A stretch of DNA of 11,629 bases, from positions 1 to 11,629 of the forward strand of contig SYEA01000042.1 in assembly GCA_005800965.1 (NCBI GenBank), read 5' to 3'. The notes beneath the pieces are model-generated. The model was not told the DNA's origin and did no database searches. It worked only from the letters and a program-made list of their open reading frames with translations. The position numbers and the translations under genes were made by a program. The DNA comes from Actinomycetota bacterium. Its GTDB lineage: Bacteria > Actinomycetota > Acidimicrobiia > Acidimicrobiales > Ilumatobacteraceae. Position 1 is the stretch's first letter. Each line of letters begins with the position of its first letter. Of this stretch, positions 6,034 to 11,480 are shown one piece after another.

Positions 6034-6900
6034 TCAGGCTAACCGTGCAACAAGCCACCAATGGCTCGGGTGCACACGTCGCACCGCCAGTTTTTTCACG
6101 CCAGCTGCTGAGACCGTCACGCGCCGACGTGGCGAATGAATGATGGTGACTTCACGCAACTGCGTACCGATGAGGTCAAGCCCAATTGCGGCCAACACAT
6201 CGTCGGGGCTCAACCGGTTGGCTTGCCAGCCCAACCGGGTGAGAGAGCGGATACGCGCCATGTATTTGGCGGCCTTGGGCGTTCGCCACAACACCCGCAC
6301 CAAACCACCCAGCGGCACCAGCGCCGCATCCAGCGGCGTCCACGTGCGAAAATTCAGCGCAATCAACCCACCGCGTTTGGTCACGCGCATTGCTTCGCCC
6401 ACGAGCGACCGCGCATCGTCGGCACCGCAGTGTTGCAGCGTGATGTAGGAGAACGCAAAATCAACCGACCCGGATGCAATGTCGAGGGTTCGTCCGTCAG
6501 CAGCATGCACGGTGCGCAGCGCCGTGGGCTCACCGTGATGAAAGACTGTTTCGCGACAACGCTCGAGAAATGCGGCGTCAACATCCGCGGCGTACACGGT
6601 GCGAAATCGTTTACTGAAACCAGCAGTCATGCGACCGATACCACTACCAATCTCCACCATGGCGAGATTCGTCGTCGAGCCGTCTACGAACCCAAACAGC
6701 CGCAGGTACCGCTGCACCTCTTTATCACCACTCGTCGTGAACGACTCCAATGACACGTCACCGGTCTTGTTGTCAAAGACCCAACCAGTGCTGCGCACTG
6801 CCTCGTCTGCGGTGAGCGACTCGGTGCGCAAACCAGCACTTCTCCAGGGCACGCCTTGCGGGCGACGCAACCGCTCGGCAATCTGACCCCAAAGAGACAT
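6034..6900 (-). CDS. Class I SAM-dependent methyltransferase of unknown substrate
   Basis: This 288-residue protein shows the Rossmann methyltransferase core: motif I VEIGSGIGR (82-90), a motif II acidic turn YAADVD (103-108), a motif III/IV stretch around GSVDFAFSYITLQH (144-157), and the post-motif RGGLIALNFR (177-185), which is the usual UbiE/Methyltransf_11 pattern. The ~75-residue N-terminal part and the basic C-terminal part (HSPRRRVTVSAAGVKKLAVRR) are not specific to a family I can name. No membrane segment is evident. It is tightly embedded between lysC (3-base gap) and asd (4-base gap), implying translational coupling; there is no visible Shine-Dalgarno sequence. Aspartate-pathway membership is suggested only by position; a role in cell-wall, lipid or quinone modification is equally possible. 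Confidence 0.85.
   Translation of the reverse strand: MSLWGQIAERLRRPQGVPWRSAGLRTESLTADEAVRSTGWVFDNKTGDVSLESFTTSGDKEVQRYLRLFGFVDGSTTNLAMVEIGSGIGRMTAGFSKRFRTVYAADVDAAFLERCRETVFHHGEPTALRTVHAADGRTLDIASGSVDFAFSYITLQHCGADDARSLVGEAMRVTKRGGLIALNFRTWTPLDAALVPLGGLVRVLWRTPKAAKYMARIRSLTRLGWQANRLSPDDVLAAIGLDLIGTQLREVTIIHSPRRRVTVSAAGVKKLAVRRVHPSHWWLVARLA
6036..6041 (-). promoter_or_regulatory. Possible internal -10 element of asd (TAGCCT)
   Basis: TAGCCT lies six bases before the asd GTG and overlaps the 3' end of the upstream methyltransferase gene. The same seven bases TTAGCCT precede the mutase start at the right end of the window. Confidence 0.4.
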
Positions 6901-6903
6901 CGA

Positions 6904-7416
6904 CTACTTACGTTCAGGCAAAGGCGCCGAATAATCGTCGCCACTATCCAGGCCGAATGCCGTGTGCAATGCCTGTACCGCCGTCTGCATCATCGCTGCG
7001 CGAACCACAACAGAAACCCGAATCGTCGACGTGGAAATCATTTCAATGTTGACCCCGTTGTCGGCTAACACGCGAAACATCTTGGCTGCCACACCCGGGC
7101 TCGTTTTCATGCCGGCACCCACGAGTGACACCTTGGCGATGTCGTCATCATGTGTGACTGCGCCCGCATTCAATCGTTTGGCCACGCGCGCCATCACGGG
7201 TTCGGCAGTTGCCACGTCCGCTTTCGGCACCGTAAACGAGATATCGGTGGTGCCGGCCGTCGAAGTGTTCTGCACGATCATGTCCACGTTGACGTTTGCT
7301 TGCGCGAGCGCCTCAAAAATGTCTGCCGACACACCCGGTCGATCAGGCACACCAAGGATGGTGATCTTTGACTCGCTGGCGTCTTGTACGACTCCCGAGA
7401 TGACTGGCTCTTCCAT
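6904..7416 (-). CDS. lysC: Aspartokinase beta (regulatory) subunit from an internal in-frame start of lysC
   Basis: Within lysC, Met251 begins MEEPVISGV at the very edge of the ACT region. On the minus strand AAAGGA (7425-7430) lies eight bases before this ATG, an appropriate Shine-Dalgarno spacing. The product would be 170 residues and contain both ACT domains. In Corynebacterium and Bacillus an alpha2beta2 aspartokinase is made in exactly this way from overlapping in-frame genes; that precedent is established, its use here is inferred. Another ATG at 7423-7425 overlaps the Shine-Dalgarno sequence and is therefore a poorer candidate. Confidence 0.6.
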   Translation of the reverse strand: MEEPVISGVVQDASESKITILGVPDRPGVSADIFEALAQANVNVDMIVQNTSTAGTTDISFTVPKADVATAEPVMARVAKRLNAGAVTHDDDIAKVSLVGAGMKTSPGVAAKMFRVLADNGVNIEMISTSTIRVSVVVRAAMMQTAVQALHTAFGLDSGDDYSAPLPERK

Positions 7417-8166
7417 ATTCTTCATCCTTTCGTGATGGCGACCGACAACCCACGTTCCTTCTTCCCACGTGAAACTTGATCGCACATGAATTGGCACATC
7501 ATGATTGCGAGCGAACTCCACTGAGCGCAGCGCAAGCACCTTGCTACCCGCACCTGCCATCTCCAGCATCTCATCAAATTGCAATACGGGCACTTTGCGG
7601 GCCTGGCGCACGACGCGTGGGTCGGCGGTGAACACACCCGTGACATCGGTGTAAATCTCGCACGAGTCGGCGTGCAATGCAGCGGCCAGAGCCACAGCCG
7701 TGGTGTCGCTGCCACCACGGCCAAGTGTGGTGATTTCTTTGGCCGTGCTGATGCCCTGAAAGCCGGCGACTACCGCAACTTTCTTGTCATTGATTGCCGC
7801 CCGCACACGATCACCTTTCACTTCAAGGATCTTCGCCTTCGTGTGCACCGTATCGGTGATGATGCCCACCTGCGAGCCAGTGAAACTCACTGCCTCCACA
7901 CCCGCATCATGCAGAGCCATGCACAATAGCGCCATGCTGATGCGCTCACCCGTGGTGAGCAACATATCCATTTCTCGGCTCGGCGGGTTGGCCGACACCT
8001 GATGGGCTAGTTGCATCAAGTTGTCGGTGGCTCTGCCCATTGCCGAAACCACCACCACCAGGTCATGCCCTGCTGCGCGAGTAGCTGCAATATGGCGCGC
8101 CACATTGCGCATGCGCTCGGGGTCAGCCACCGAAGTACCCCCGTACTTTTGCACGATGAGGGCCAT
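6904..8166 (-). CDS. lysC: Aspartokinase, catalytic alpha subunit with regulatory ACT domains
   Basis: The 420-residue protein phosphorylates L-aspartate with ATP, the committed step of the aspartate family pathway. The N-terminal KYGGTSV (7-13), GERIS, and GRGGSDTTA motifs form the kinase domain (about 1-240). Two ACT domains follow (about 265-340 and 345-405, with VQNTSTAGTTDISF and NIEMISTSTIRVSVV), which in relatives bind lysine and/or threonine for feedback inhibition at the interface with the beta subunit. The length almost equals that of the alpha subunit of Corynebacterium glutamicum aspartokinase. It heads the operon with the methyltransferase and asd, and is divergent from the cyclophilin gene. 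A weak -10 (TAGCGT) lies nine bases before the ATG, and no Shine-Dalgarno sequence is visible. Confidence 0.97.
   Translation of the reverse strand: MALIVQKYGGTSVADPERMRNVARHIAATRAAGHDLVVVVSAMGRATDNLMQLAHQVSANPPSREMDMLLTTGERISMALLCMALHDAGVEAVSFTGSQVGIITDTVHTKAKILEVKGDRVRAAINDKKVAVVAGFQGISTAKEITTLGRGGSDTTAVALAAALHADSCEIYTDVTGVFTADPRVVRQARKVPVLQFDEMLEMAGAGSKVLALRSVEFARNHDVPIHVRSSFTWEEGTWVVGRHHERMKNMEEPVISGVVQDASESKITILGVPDRPGVSADIFEALAQANVNVDMIVQNTSTAGTTDISFTVPKADVATAEPVMARVAKRLNAGAVTHDDDIAKVSLVGAGMKTSPGVAAKMFRVLADNGVNIEMISTSTIRVSVVVRAAMMQTAVQALHTAFGLDSGDDYSAPLPERK
7425..7430 (-). promoter_or_regulatory. Internal ribosome binding site for the LysC beta subunit (AAAGGA)
   Basis: AAAGGA sits inside the lysC coding sequence, eight bases upstream of the internal ATG at 7416. 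The encoded residues at this site (HHERMK) lie in the linker between kinase and ACT domains. Confidence 0.5.
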
Positions 8167-8175
8167 GACAAAACA

Positions 8176-8181
8176 ACGCTA
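8176..8181 (-). promoter_or_regulatory. Possible -10 element of lysC (TAGCGT)
   Basis: TAGCGT on the minus strand precedes the lysC ATG by nine bases, allowing a very short leader. No attenuator or lysine riboswitch can fit in the 54-base gap to the divergent gene. Confidence 0.35.
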
Positions 8182-8193
8182 TCCGCGAACGAT

Positions 8194-8207
8194 TACCTCA
8201 GTAGGTA
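8194..8207. promoter_or_regulatory. Inverted repeat TACCT-N4-AGGTA in the lysC/cyclophilin divergent region
   Basis: TACCT (8194-8198) and AGGTA (8203-8207) form a perfect 5-bp dyad around a 4-base spacer. It overlaps the first bases of the cyclophilin -10 hexamer and lies just upstream of the lysC promoter, a position where a regulator could affect both genes. No known operator consensus is recognised. Confidence 0.3.
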
Positions 8208-8211
8208 GCAT
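8206..8211 (+). promoter_or_regulatory. Predicted -10 element of the cyclophilin gene (TAGCAT)
   Basis: TAGCAT lies nine bases before the GTG at 8221 and only three before the GTG at 8215. If transcription starts 6-8 bases downstream of it, the first GTG is outside the mRNA, which favours 8221 as the start. Confidence 0.4.
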
Positions 8212-8220
8212 TTCGTGCTT

Positions 8221-9060
8221 GTGGGTACAGACAAACGTAAACGCCAAAAACAAAACCGTGATAGCCGCCGTGACCAGGTGACTCGCCAGGTACAACAAGG
8301 CAAGATGCGCAAGCGTGGTATGCAGATTGCAGTCGCTGTGCTCGTTGTGGTGGCTCTGGTCGGTTTCGTGTTTGCCACCGGCGACAACTCCGACGACACC
8401 GCTATTACTGAATCCGGGGTCGACACCACTGAGGTTTTGGCCGATGAAACCACTGACGAAGCTGCCACCGAGAACGCAGTTTTTGAGTTCGGTGCGGGTG
8501 AGTGCCCACCGACAGATGCCAGCGCCGATCAGCGTCGCGAGTTTGCCGACGCCCACCAGCTGTGCATCGACCCAACTAAGTCGTACACAGCCAATTTCGA
8601 CACCACTCAAGGTTCGTTCACGGTGCAGCTACTTCCTGAGCGCGCCCCTGGAGCCGTCAACAACTTCGTGTCGTTGGCACGCTGGAAATATTTTGATGGC
8701 ACCAAGTGTCACCGTGTCATCGAGGACTTTGTCGTGCAATGCGGTGACCCCACAGCAACTGGCTCTGGCGGCCCCGGCTATTCGTTCGCCGACGAGTTAC
8801 CCAGCGCTGGTGAATACACGATTGGTTCGTTGGCCATGGCCAACTCTGGGCCCAACACCAATGGCAGTCAGTTTTTCATCATCACCGGCGTCAGCGGTAC
8901 ATCACTGCCACCGAGCTACACCTTGTTCGGCCAAGTCACCGCTGGGCTTGACACTGCAGTCGCAGCGATGGCAGCGCTGTTCAACCCTGATCCAGCCGCA
9001 AACGGGGTTCCACCAGCCGCGGACATCATTCTGAACAGTGTGACAATCAGCGAGTCGTAA
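8221..9060 (+). CDS. Membrane-anchored cyclophilin-type peptidyl-prolyl isomerase
   Basis: The protein (279 residues from GTG 8221) starts with a very basic cytoplasmic segment (GTDKRKRQKQNRDSRR), then one transmembrane helix (about 35-52, MQIAVAVLVVVALVGFVFA), then an acidic Asp/Glu/Thr-rich linker, and from about residue 123 a cyclophilin domain outside the membrane. Signature pieces are CHRVIEDFVVQCGD (the HRVI arginine is catalytic in relatives), MANSGPNTNGSQFFI and TLFGQV. Two cysteines in the linker (ECPP and LCIDP) could form a disulfide. Cyclophilins catalyse cis-trans isomerisation of prolyl bonds, here probably during folding of exported proteins. A start at GTG 8215 would add two residues; 8221 is preferred because relatives begin with MGT(D/E)KR and because of the -10 position. 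The 3' end overlaps the convergent phosphatase gene by 14 bases. Confidence 0.92.
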   Translation: MGTDKRKRQKQNRDSRRDQVTRQVQQGKMRKRGMQIAVAVLVVVALVGFVFATGDNSDDTAITESGVDTTEVLADETTDEAATENAVFEFGAGECPPTDASADQRREFADAHQLCIDPTKSYTANFDTTQGSFTVQLLPERAPGAVNNFVSLARWKYFDGTKCHRVIEDFVVQCGDPTATGSGGPGYSFADELPSAGEYTIGSLAMANSGPNTNGSQFFIITGVSGTSLPPSYTLFGQVTAGLDTAVAAMAALFNPDPAANGVPPAADIILNSVTISES

Positions 9061-9844
9061 GCACGCTGTGTGCGAGTGCGGTGAGGGTGTCATCGCTCAC
9101 GCCAATTTCACGCACAAAGTTGTACACCGTCGAATGCTTCGACGTAATGTCGGCCAAAATCACTGTCATCGCACGTGGGTCAGCGGCAGCAAAACGTGTC
9201 GGCATCTTCGCATAACTTTCTGCCAAGTCAGGTTGGTGGACGCGCGCCCAAACAATGAGACGTTGCATCGCTTGTTCGGTCAAACCATAGTCGGCAGCAA
9301 TAATTGACTCGTCCACACCAAGCGCACCAAGGATGAGCGCAGCCAACACGCCGGTGCGATCTTTGCCGGCTGCACAATGAAACACCGCAGGCAAGGCCGA
9401 GTGCTGAGCCAACAAAGTAATTGCCTCAGCAAATCGCGATGAGGCTTCGGCCAACATCTTCCGATACGCCCACACCAAAAAGTCGGCGGCATCGTCAAAA
9501 CTCGGTGTTTGCGTTTCGCCCCAAGTCACATCGATGATGGGCAAGTGGTGCAGGGTGACGGTGTGTTGGCCAACCGGAAACCTACCCCGCGCTCGAACTT
9601 CGTTATCAGAGCGCAGATCCACGACGGTGGTCACCCCCAGGTCAACGACCGACTGGGTGTCATCTGGTGTCAATCGATACAAACCATCGGCTCGAAATAA
9701 CGTTCGCCAACGGGTTTCTCGCCCGTCGACAGTTGGATAGCCACCCAGATCACGAAAGTTGTGTACACCAAACAGCGGCACCACTCGCCGATCATCGGCG
9801 ACCAATGCCTCAATTGCTGGAGTAGTGATACGAGCCGAATTCAC
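9047..9844 (-). CDS. PtpB-type tyrosine (dual-specificity) protein phosphatase
   Basis: The 265-residue protein belongs to the bacterial Tyr-phosphatase family that includes mycobacterial PtpB. NFRDLGGY (29-36) near the N-terminus and the active-site P-loop HCAAGKDRTG (156-165) are diagnostic: Cys157 is the nucleophile and Arg163 binds phosphate (CX5R). The lysine inside the loop is typical of the family, some members of which also act on phosphoinositides. Probably cytoplasmic, since no signal peptide is seen. The substrate is unknown and no kinase gene is adjacent. The GTG start at 9842-9844 has TACCGT eight bases upstream. The stop codon lies inside the last codons of the convergent cyclophilin gene. 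Confidence 0.93.
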   Translation of the reverse strand: MNSARITTPAIEALVADDRRVVPLFGVHNFRDLGGYPTVDGRETRWRTLFRADGLYRLTPDDTQSVVDLGVTTVVDLRSDNEVRARGRFPVGQHTVTLHHLPIIDVTWGETQTPSFDDAADFLVWAYRKMLAEASSRFAEAITLLAQHSALPAVFHCAAGKDRTGVLAALILGALGVDESIIAADYGLTEQAMQRLIVWARVHQPDLAESYAKMPTRFAAADPRAMTVILADITSKHSTVYNFVREIGVSDDTLTALAHSVLTTR

Positions 9845-9852
9845 AACTCCGT

Positions 9853-9858
9853 ACGGTA
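9853..9858 (-). promoter_or_regulatory. Possible -10 element of the phosphatase gene (TACCGT)
   Basis: TACCGT on the minus strand precedes the GTG start by eight bases. It lies within the near-palindrome GTACGGTAC (9851-9859), in the 47-base gap shared with the divergent dehydrogenase gene. Confidence 0.35.
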
Positions 9859-9878
9859 CTCATGAGAGCGTCAAACAC

Positions 9879-9884
9879 TACGCT
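9879..9884 (+). promoter_or_regulatory. Predicted -10 element of the 3-hydroxybutyryl-CoA dehydrogenase gene (TACGCT)
   Basis: TACGCT is followed by seven bases and the ATG at 9892. This fits a leaderless transcript and decides between the ATGs at 9862 and 9892. Confidence 0.5.
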
Positions 9885-9891
9885 CGGCACC

Positions 9892-10749
9892 ATGACTGTT
9901 GACGCAACACACACCATCGGAGTAGTCGGTTCGGGCATCATGGCGGCAGGAATCGCCGAAGTGGCAGCCCGTGGAGGCATCCGCGCGATAGTTCGAGCAC
10001 GAAGCGAATCATCAGCGGCAGCAGCACTCAAACAAATCACTGGTGGCCTAGCCCGACAAGTAGACAAAGGCAAGCTCGAGGCCAGCGAGCGGGACCGCAT
10101 TCTTGCCAACATCAGCACCACCGTCGAACTCACAGGTTTGGCTGACTGTGACATCGTCATCGAGTCGGTGGTCGAAGACCTCGCCACCAAGCAGCAGCTG
10201 TTCGGTGAACTCGACGCAATCGTGAAGCCGTCGGCAATTTTGGCGACCAACACGAGCACCTTGTCTGTGGTCGAGATGGCCAAGGTGACCAACCGACCTG
10301 ACAAGGTCTGTGGCATCCACTTTTTTAACCCAGCCGCCGTACTGCCGTTGGTAGAAATCGTGCGACCCATCACCGCTAGCGACGAGACAATTGCCCGGGC
10401 TGCTGCGTTCGTAACTTCTATCGGCAAAGAAGGCGTCCATGTGCTTGATCGCGCTGGCTTCATCGTGAACGCCTTGTTGTTTCCGTATCTGAACAACGCC
10501 ATTCGCATGCTCGAAGACGGCACCGCATCCATGCAGGACATCGATACTGCGATGAAGGGTGGTTGCAACTTCCCGATGGGGCCGTTCGCCTTGCTGGATC
10601 TTGTTGGTCTTGACACGTCGCTTTCCATCCTCGAAACACTGCACATGTCATTCGGTGACGAAAATTTTGTGGCCCGACCGATGTTGCGTGACCTCGTGGC
10701 GCAAGGTCGCCTCGGTCGCAAAACCAAAGCCGGTTTTTACGTCTACTAG
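9892..10749 (+). CDS. 3-hydroxybutyryl-CoA dehydrogenase
   Basis: From ATG 9892 the protein is 285 residues, the usual length for the single-domain-pair enzymes (Hbd/FadB2/PaaH type). It reversibly reduces acetoacetyl-CoA to 3-hydroxybutyryl-CoA with NAD(P)H. The N-terminal NAD-binding motif GVVGSGIMAAG starts at residue 10, right after the initiator region. VIESVVEDL and the catalytic-histidine segment GIHFFNPAAVLPLVEIV follow, and the C-terminal dimerisation domain has GFIVNALLFPYLNNAIRM and FPMGPFALLDLVGLD. An in-frame ATG at 9862 would add ten residues, but it is not supported by promoter spacing or by the family N-terminus. The gene lies upstream of an ethylmalonyl-CoA-mutase-like gene, with aat between. 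A role in the ethylmalonyl-CoA pathway, butyrate metabolism or polyhydroxybutyrate metabolism is possible. Confidence 0.94.
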   Translation: MTVDATHTIGVVGSGIMAAGIAEVAARGGIRAIVRARSESSAAAALKQITGGLARQVDKGKLEASERDRILANISTTVELTGLADCDIVIESVVEDLATKQQLFGELDAIVKPSAILATNTSTLSVVEMAKVTNRPDKVCGIHFFNPAAVLPLVEIVRPITASDETIARAAAFVTSIGKEGVHVLDRAGFIVNALLFPYLNNAIRMLEDGTASMQDIDTAMKGGCNFPMGPFALLDLVGLDTSLSILETLHMSFGDENFVARPMLRDLVAQGRLGRKTKAGFYVY

Positions 10750-10772
10750 GTCTGGTCCTCACGATTCCCGAT

Positions 10773-10778
10773 GGGGAG
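10773..10778 (+). promoter_or_regulatory. Shine-Dalgarno-like GGGGAG upstream of aat
   Basis: GGGGAG lies 11 bases before an in-frame CTG at 10790 and just after the dehydrogenase stop codon. It is the only purine-rich site near the expected aat N-terminus, but the spacing is long, so support is weak. Confidence 0.3.
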
Positions 10779-10789
10779 ATCTTGCACTT

Positions 10790-11470
10790 CTGCGAGCAAC
10801 TTCGGGGTGGGACCGCACACCGCGACCAGTCGGCGAGTGCGACTTCGCATGGCCTGAAGTGTCGCAGTGGCCCGAACAAGACGATCTGATTGGGCAAGGT
10901 GCGAATCTGGCGCCAGCCACGATCATCGATGGATACCGACACGGTTTGTTTGCGATGGAACGTTCGATTGACCATCCTGCTTTGTTCTGGTGGTCACCAG
11001 CAGAACGCTGTGTGATTCCGCTCGATGGGCTGCGGGTTACCCGTTCAATGCGCAATAGTGCGCGGCGTTACCACATTCGAATCAATACCTGCTTTGAGCG
11101 TGTGATGCTCGGCTGTGCCGCGCGCGAGGATGAAAACAACGTGTGGATTACCCCGCGATTTATCGACCAGTACACCGAGTTGCACGAGATGGGTTGGGCC
11201 CACAGTGTGGAAACCTTCAACGATGACGGCGTGCTTGTGGGCGGCCTATACGGAGTGCGCATCAACAAATTCTTCGCTGGCGAATCGATGTTTCACCTCT
11301 CGCGCGATGCATCAAAAGTTGCACTCATGGCACTAGTTGACGTCATGCGTTCGGCGCGCATGACTCTGCTCGATGCGCAGTGGCCAACCCCCCACCTAGA
11401 AAGCCTCGGGGGAAAGGTGGTTCCACGTGGGGACTACCTCACCCGACTAGCGACAGCCATCGCGCCTTAG
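10790..11470 (+). CDS. aat: Leucyl/phenylalanyl-tRNA-protein transferase (start codon uncertain)
   Basis: The enzyme transfers Leu or Phe from aminoacyl-tRNA to the N-terminus of proteins starting with Arg or Lys, marking them for ClpS/ClpAP-type degradation. Recognisable blocks are ANLAPATIIDGYRHGLFAM, ALFWWSPAERCVIP, WITPRFIDQYTELHEMGWAHSVE, GLYGVRINKFFAGESMF, DASKVALMALV, and DAQWPTPHLESLGGKVVPR, all in family order up to the TAG at 11468. The N-terminus is the problem. The family-like segment RTPRPVGECDFAWPE precedes the first downstream GTG (10859, 203 residues), and the nearest upstream GTG (10688) lies 62 bases inside the dehydrogenase gene (260 residues). Between them the only near-start codon is CTG at 10790, giving a typical 226 residues and a GGGGAG upstream. 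I give 10790 as the best compromise. Product identity is firm. Confidence 0.85.
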   Translation: MRATSGWDRTPRPVGECDFAWPEVSQWPEQDDLIGQGANLAPATIIDGYRHGLFAMERSIDHPALFWWSPAERCVIPLDGLRVTRSMRNSARRYHIRINTCFERVMLGCAAREDENNVWITPRFIDQYTELHEMGWAHSVETFNDDGVLVGGLYGVRINKFFAGESMFHLSRDASKVALMALVDVMRSARMTLLDAQWPTPHLESLGGKVVPRGDYLTRLATAIAP

Positions 11471-11473
11471 CCT
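11468..11473 (+). promoter_or_regulatory. Predicted -10 element of the mutase gene (TAGCCT)
   Basis: TAGCCT overlaps the aat stop codon and is followed by seven bases and the GTG at 11481, fitting a leaderless transcript. Confidence 0.5.
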
Positions 11474-11480
11474 TGGTCTA

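Noticed and set aside
8215..8220. GTG at 8215 as start of the cyclophilin gene
   Set aside because: It lies only three bases after TAGCAT, so it would not be in a transcript started from that element; the GTG at 8221 gives the family-like N-terminus.
9862..9891. Earlier ATG (9862) as start of the hydroxybutyryl-CoA dehydrogenase
   Set aside because: It would add ten residues before the Rossmann strand, has no ribosome site or well-spaced TANNNT, and would place the TACGCT element inside the gene; 9892 gives the usual family length.
9810..10727. Long open frame on the minus strand opposite the dehydrogenase gene
   Set aside because: It is a shadow of the dehydrogenase coding sequence, rich in Ser, Arg and Thr, and overlaps the phosphatase start; no domain is recognisable.
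10771..10857. ATG at 10771 opening a short frame of about 28 codons upstream of aat
   Set aside because: It is out of frame with aat, ends within 90 bases, and its translation resembles no protein; the aat frame in the same stretch has family-like residues.
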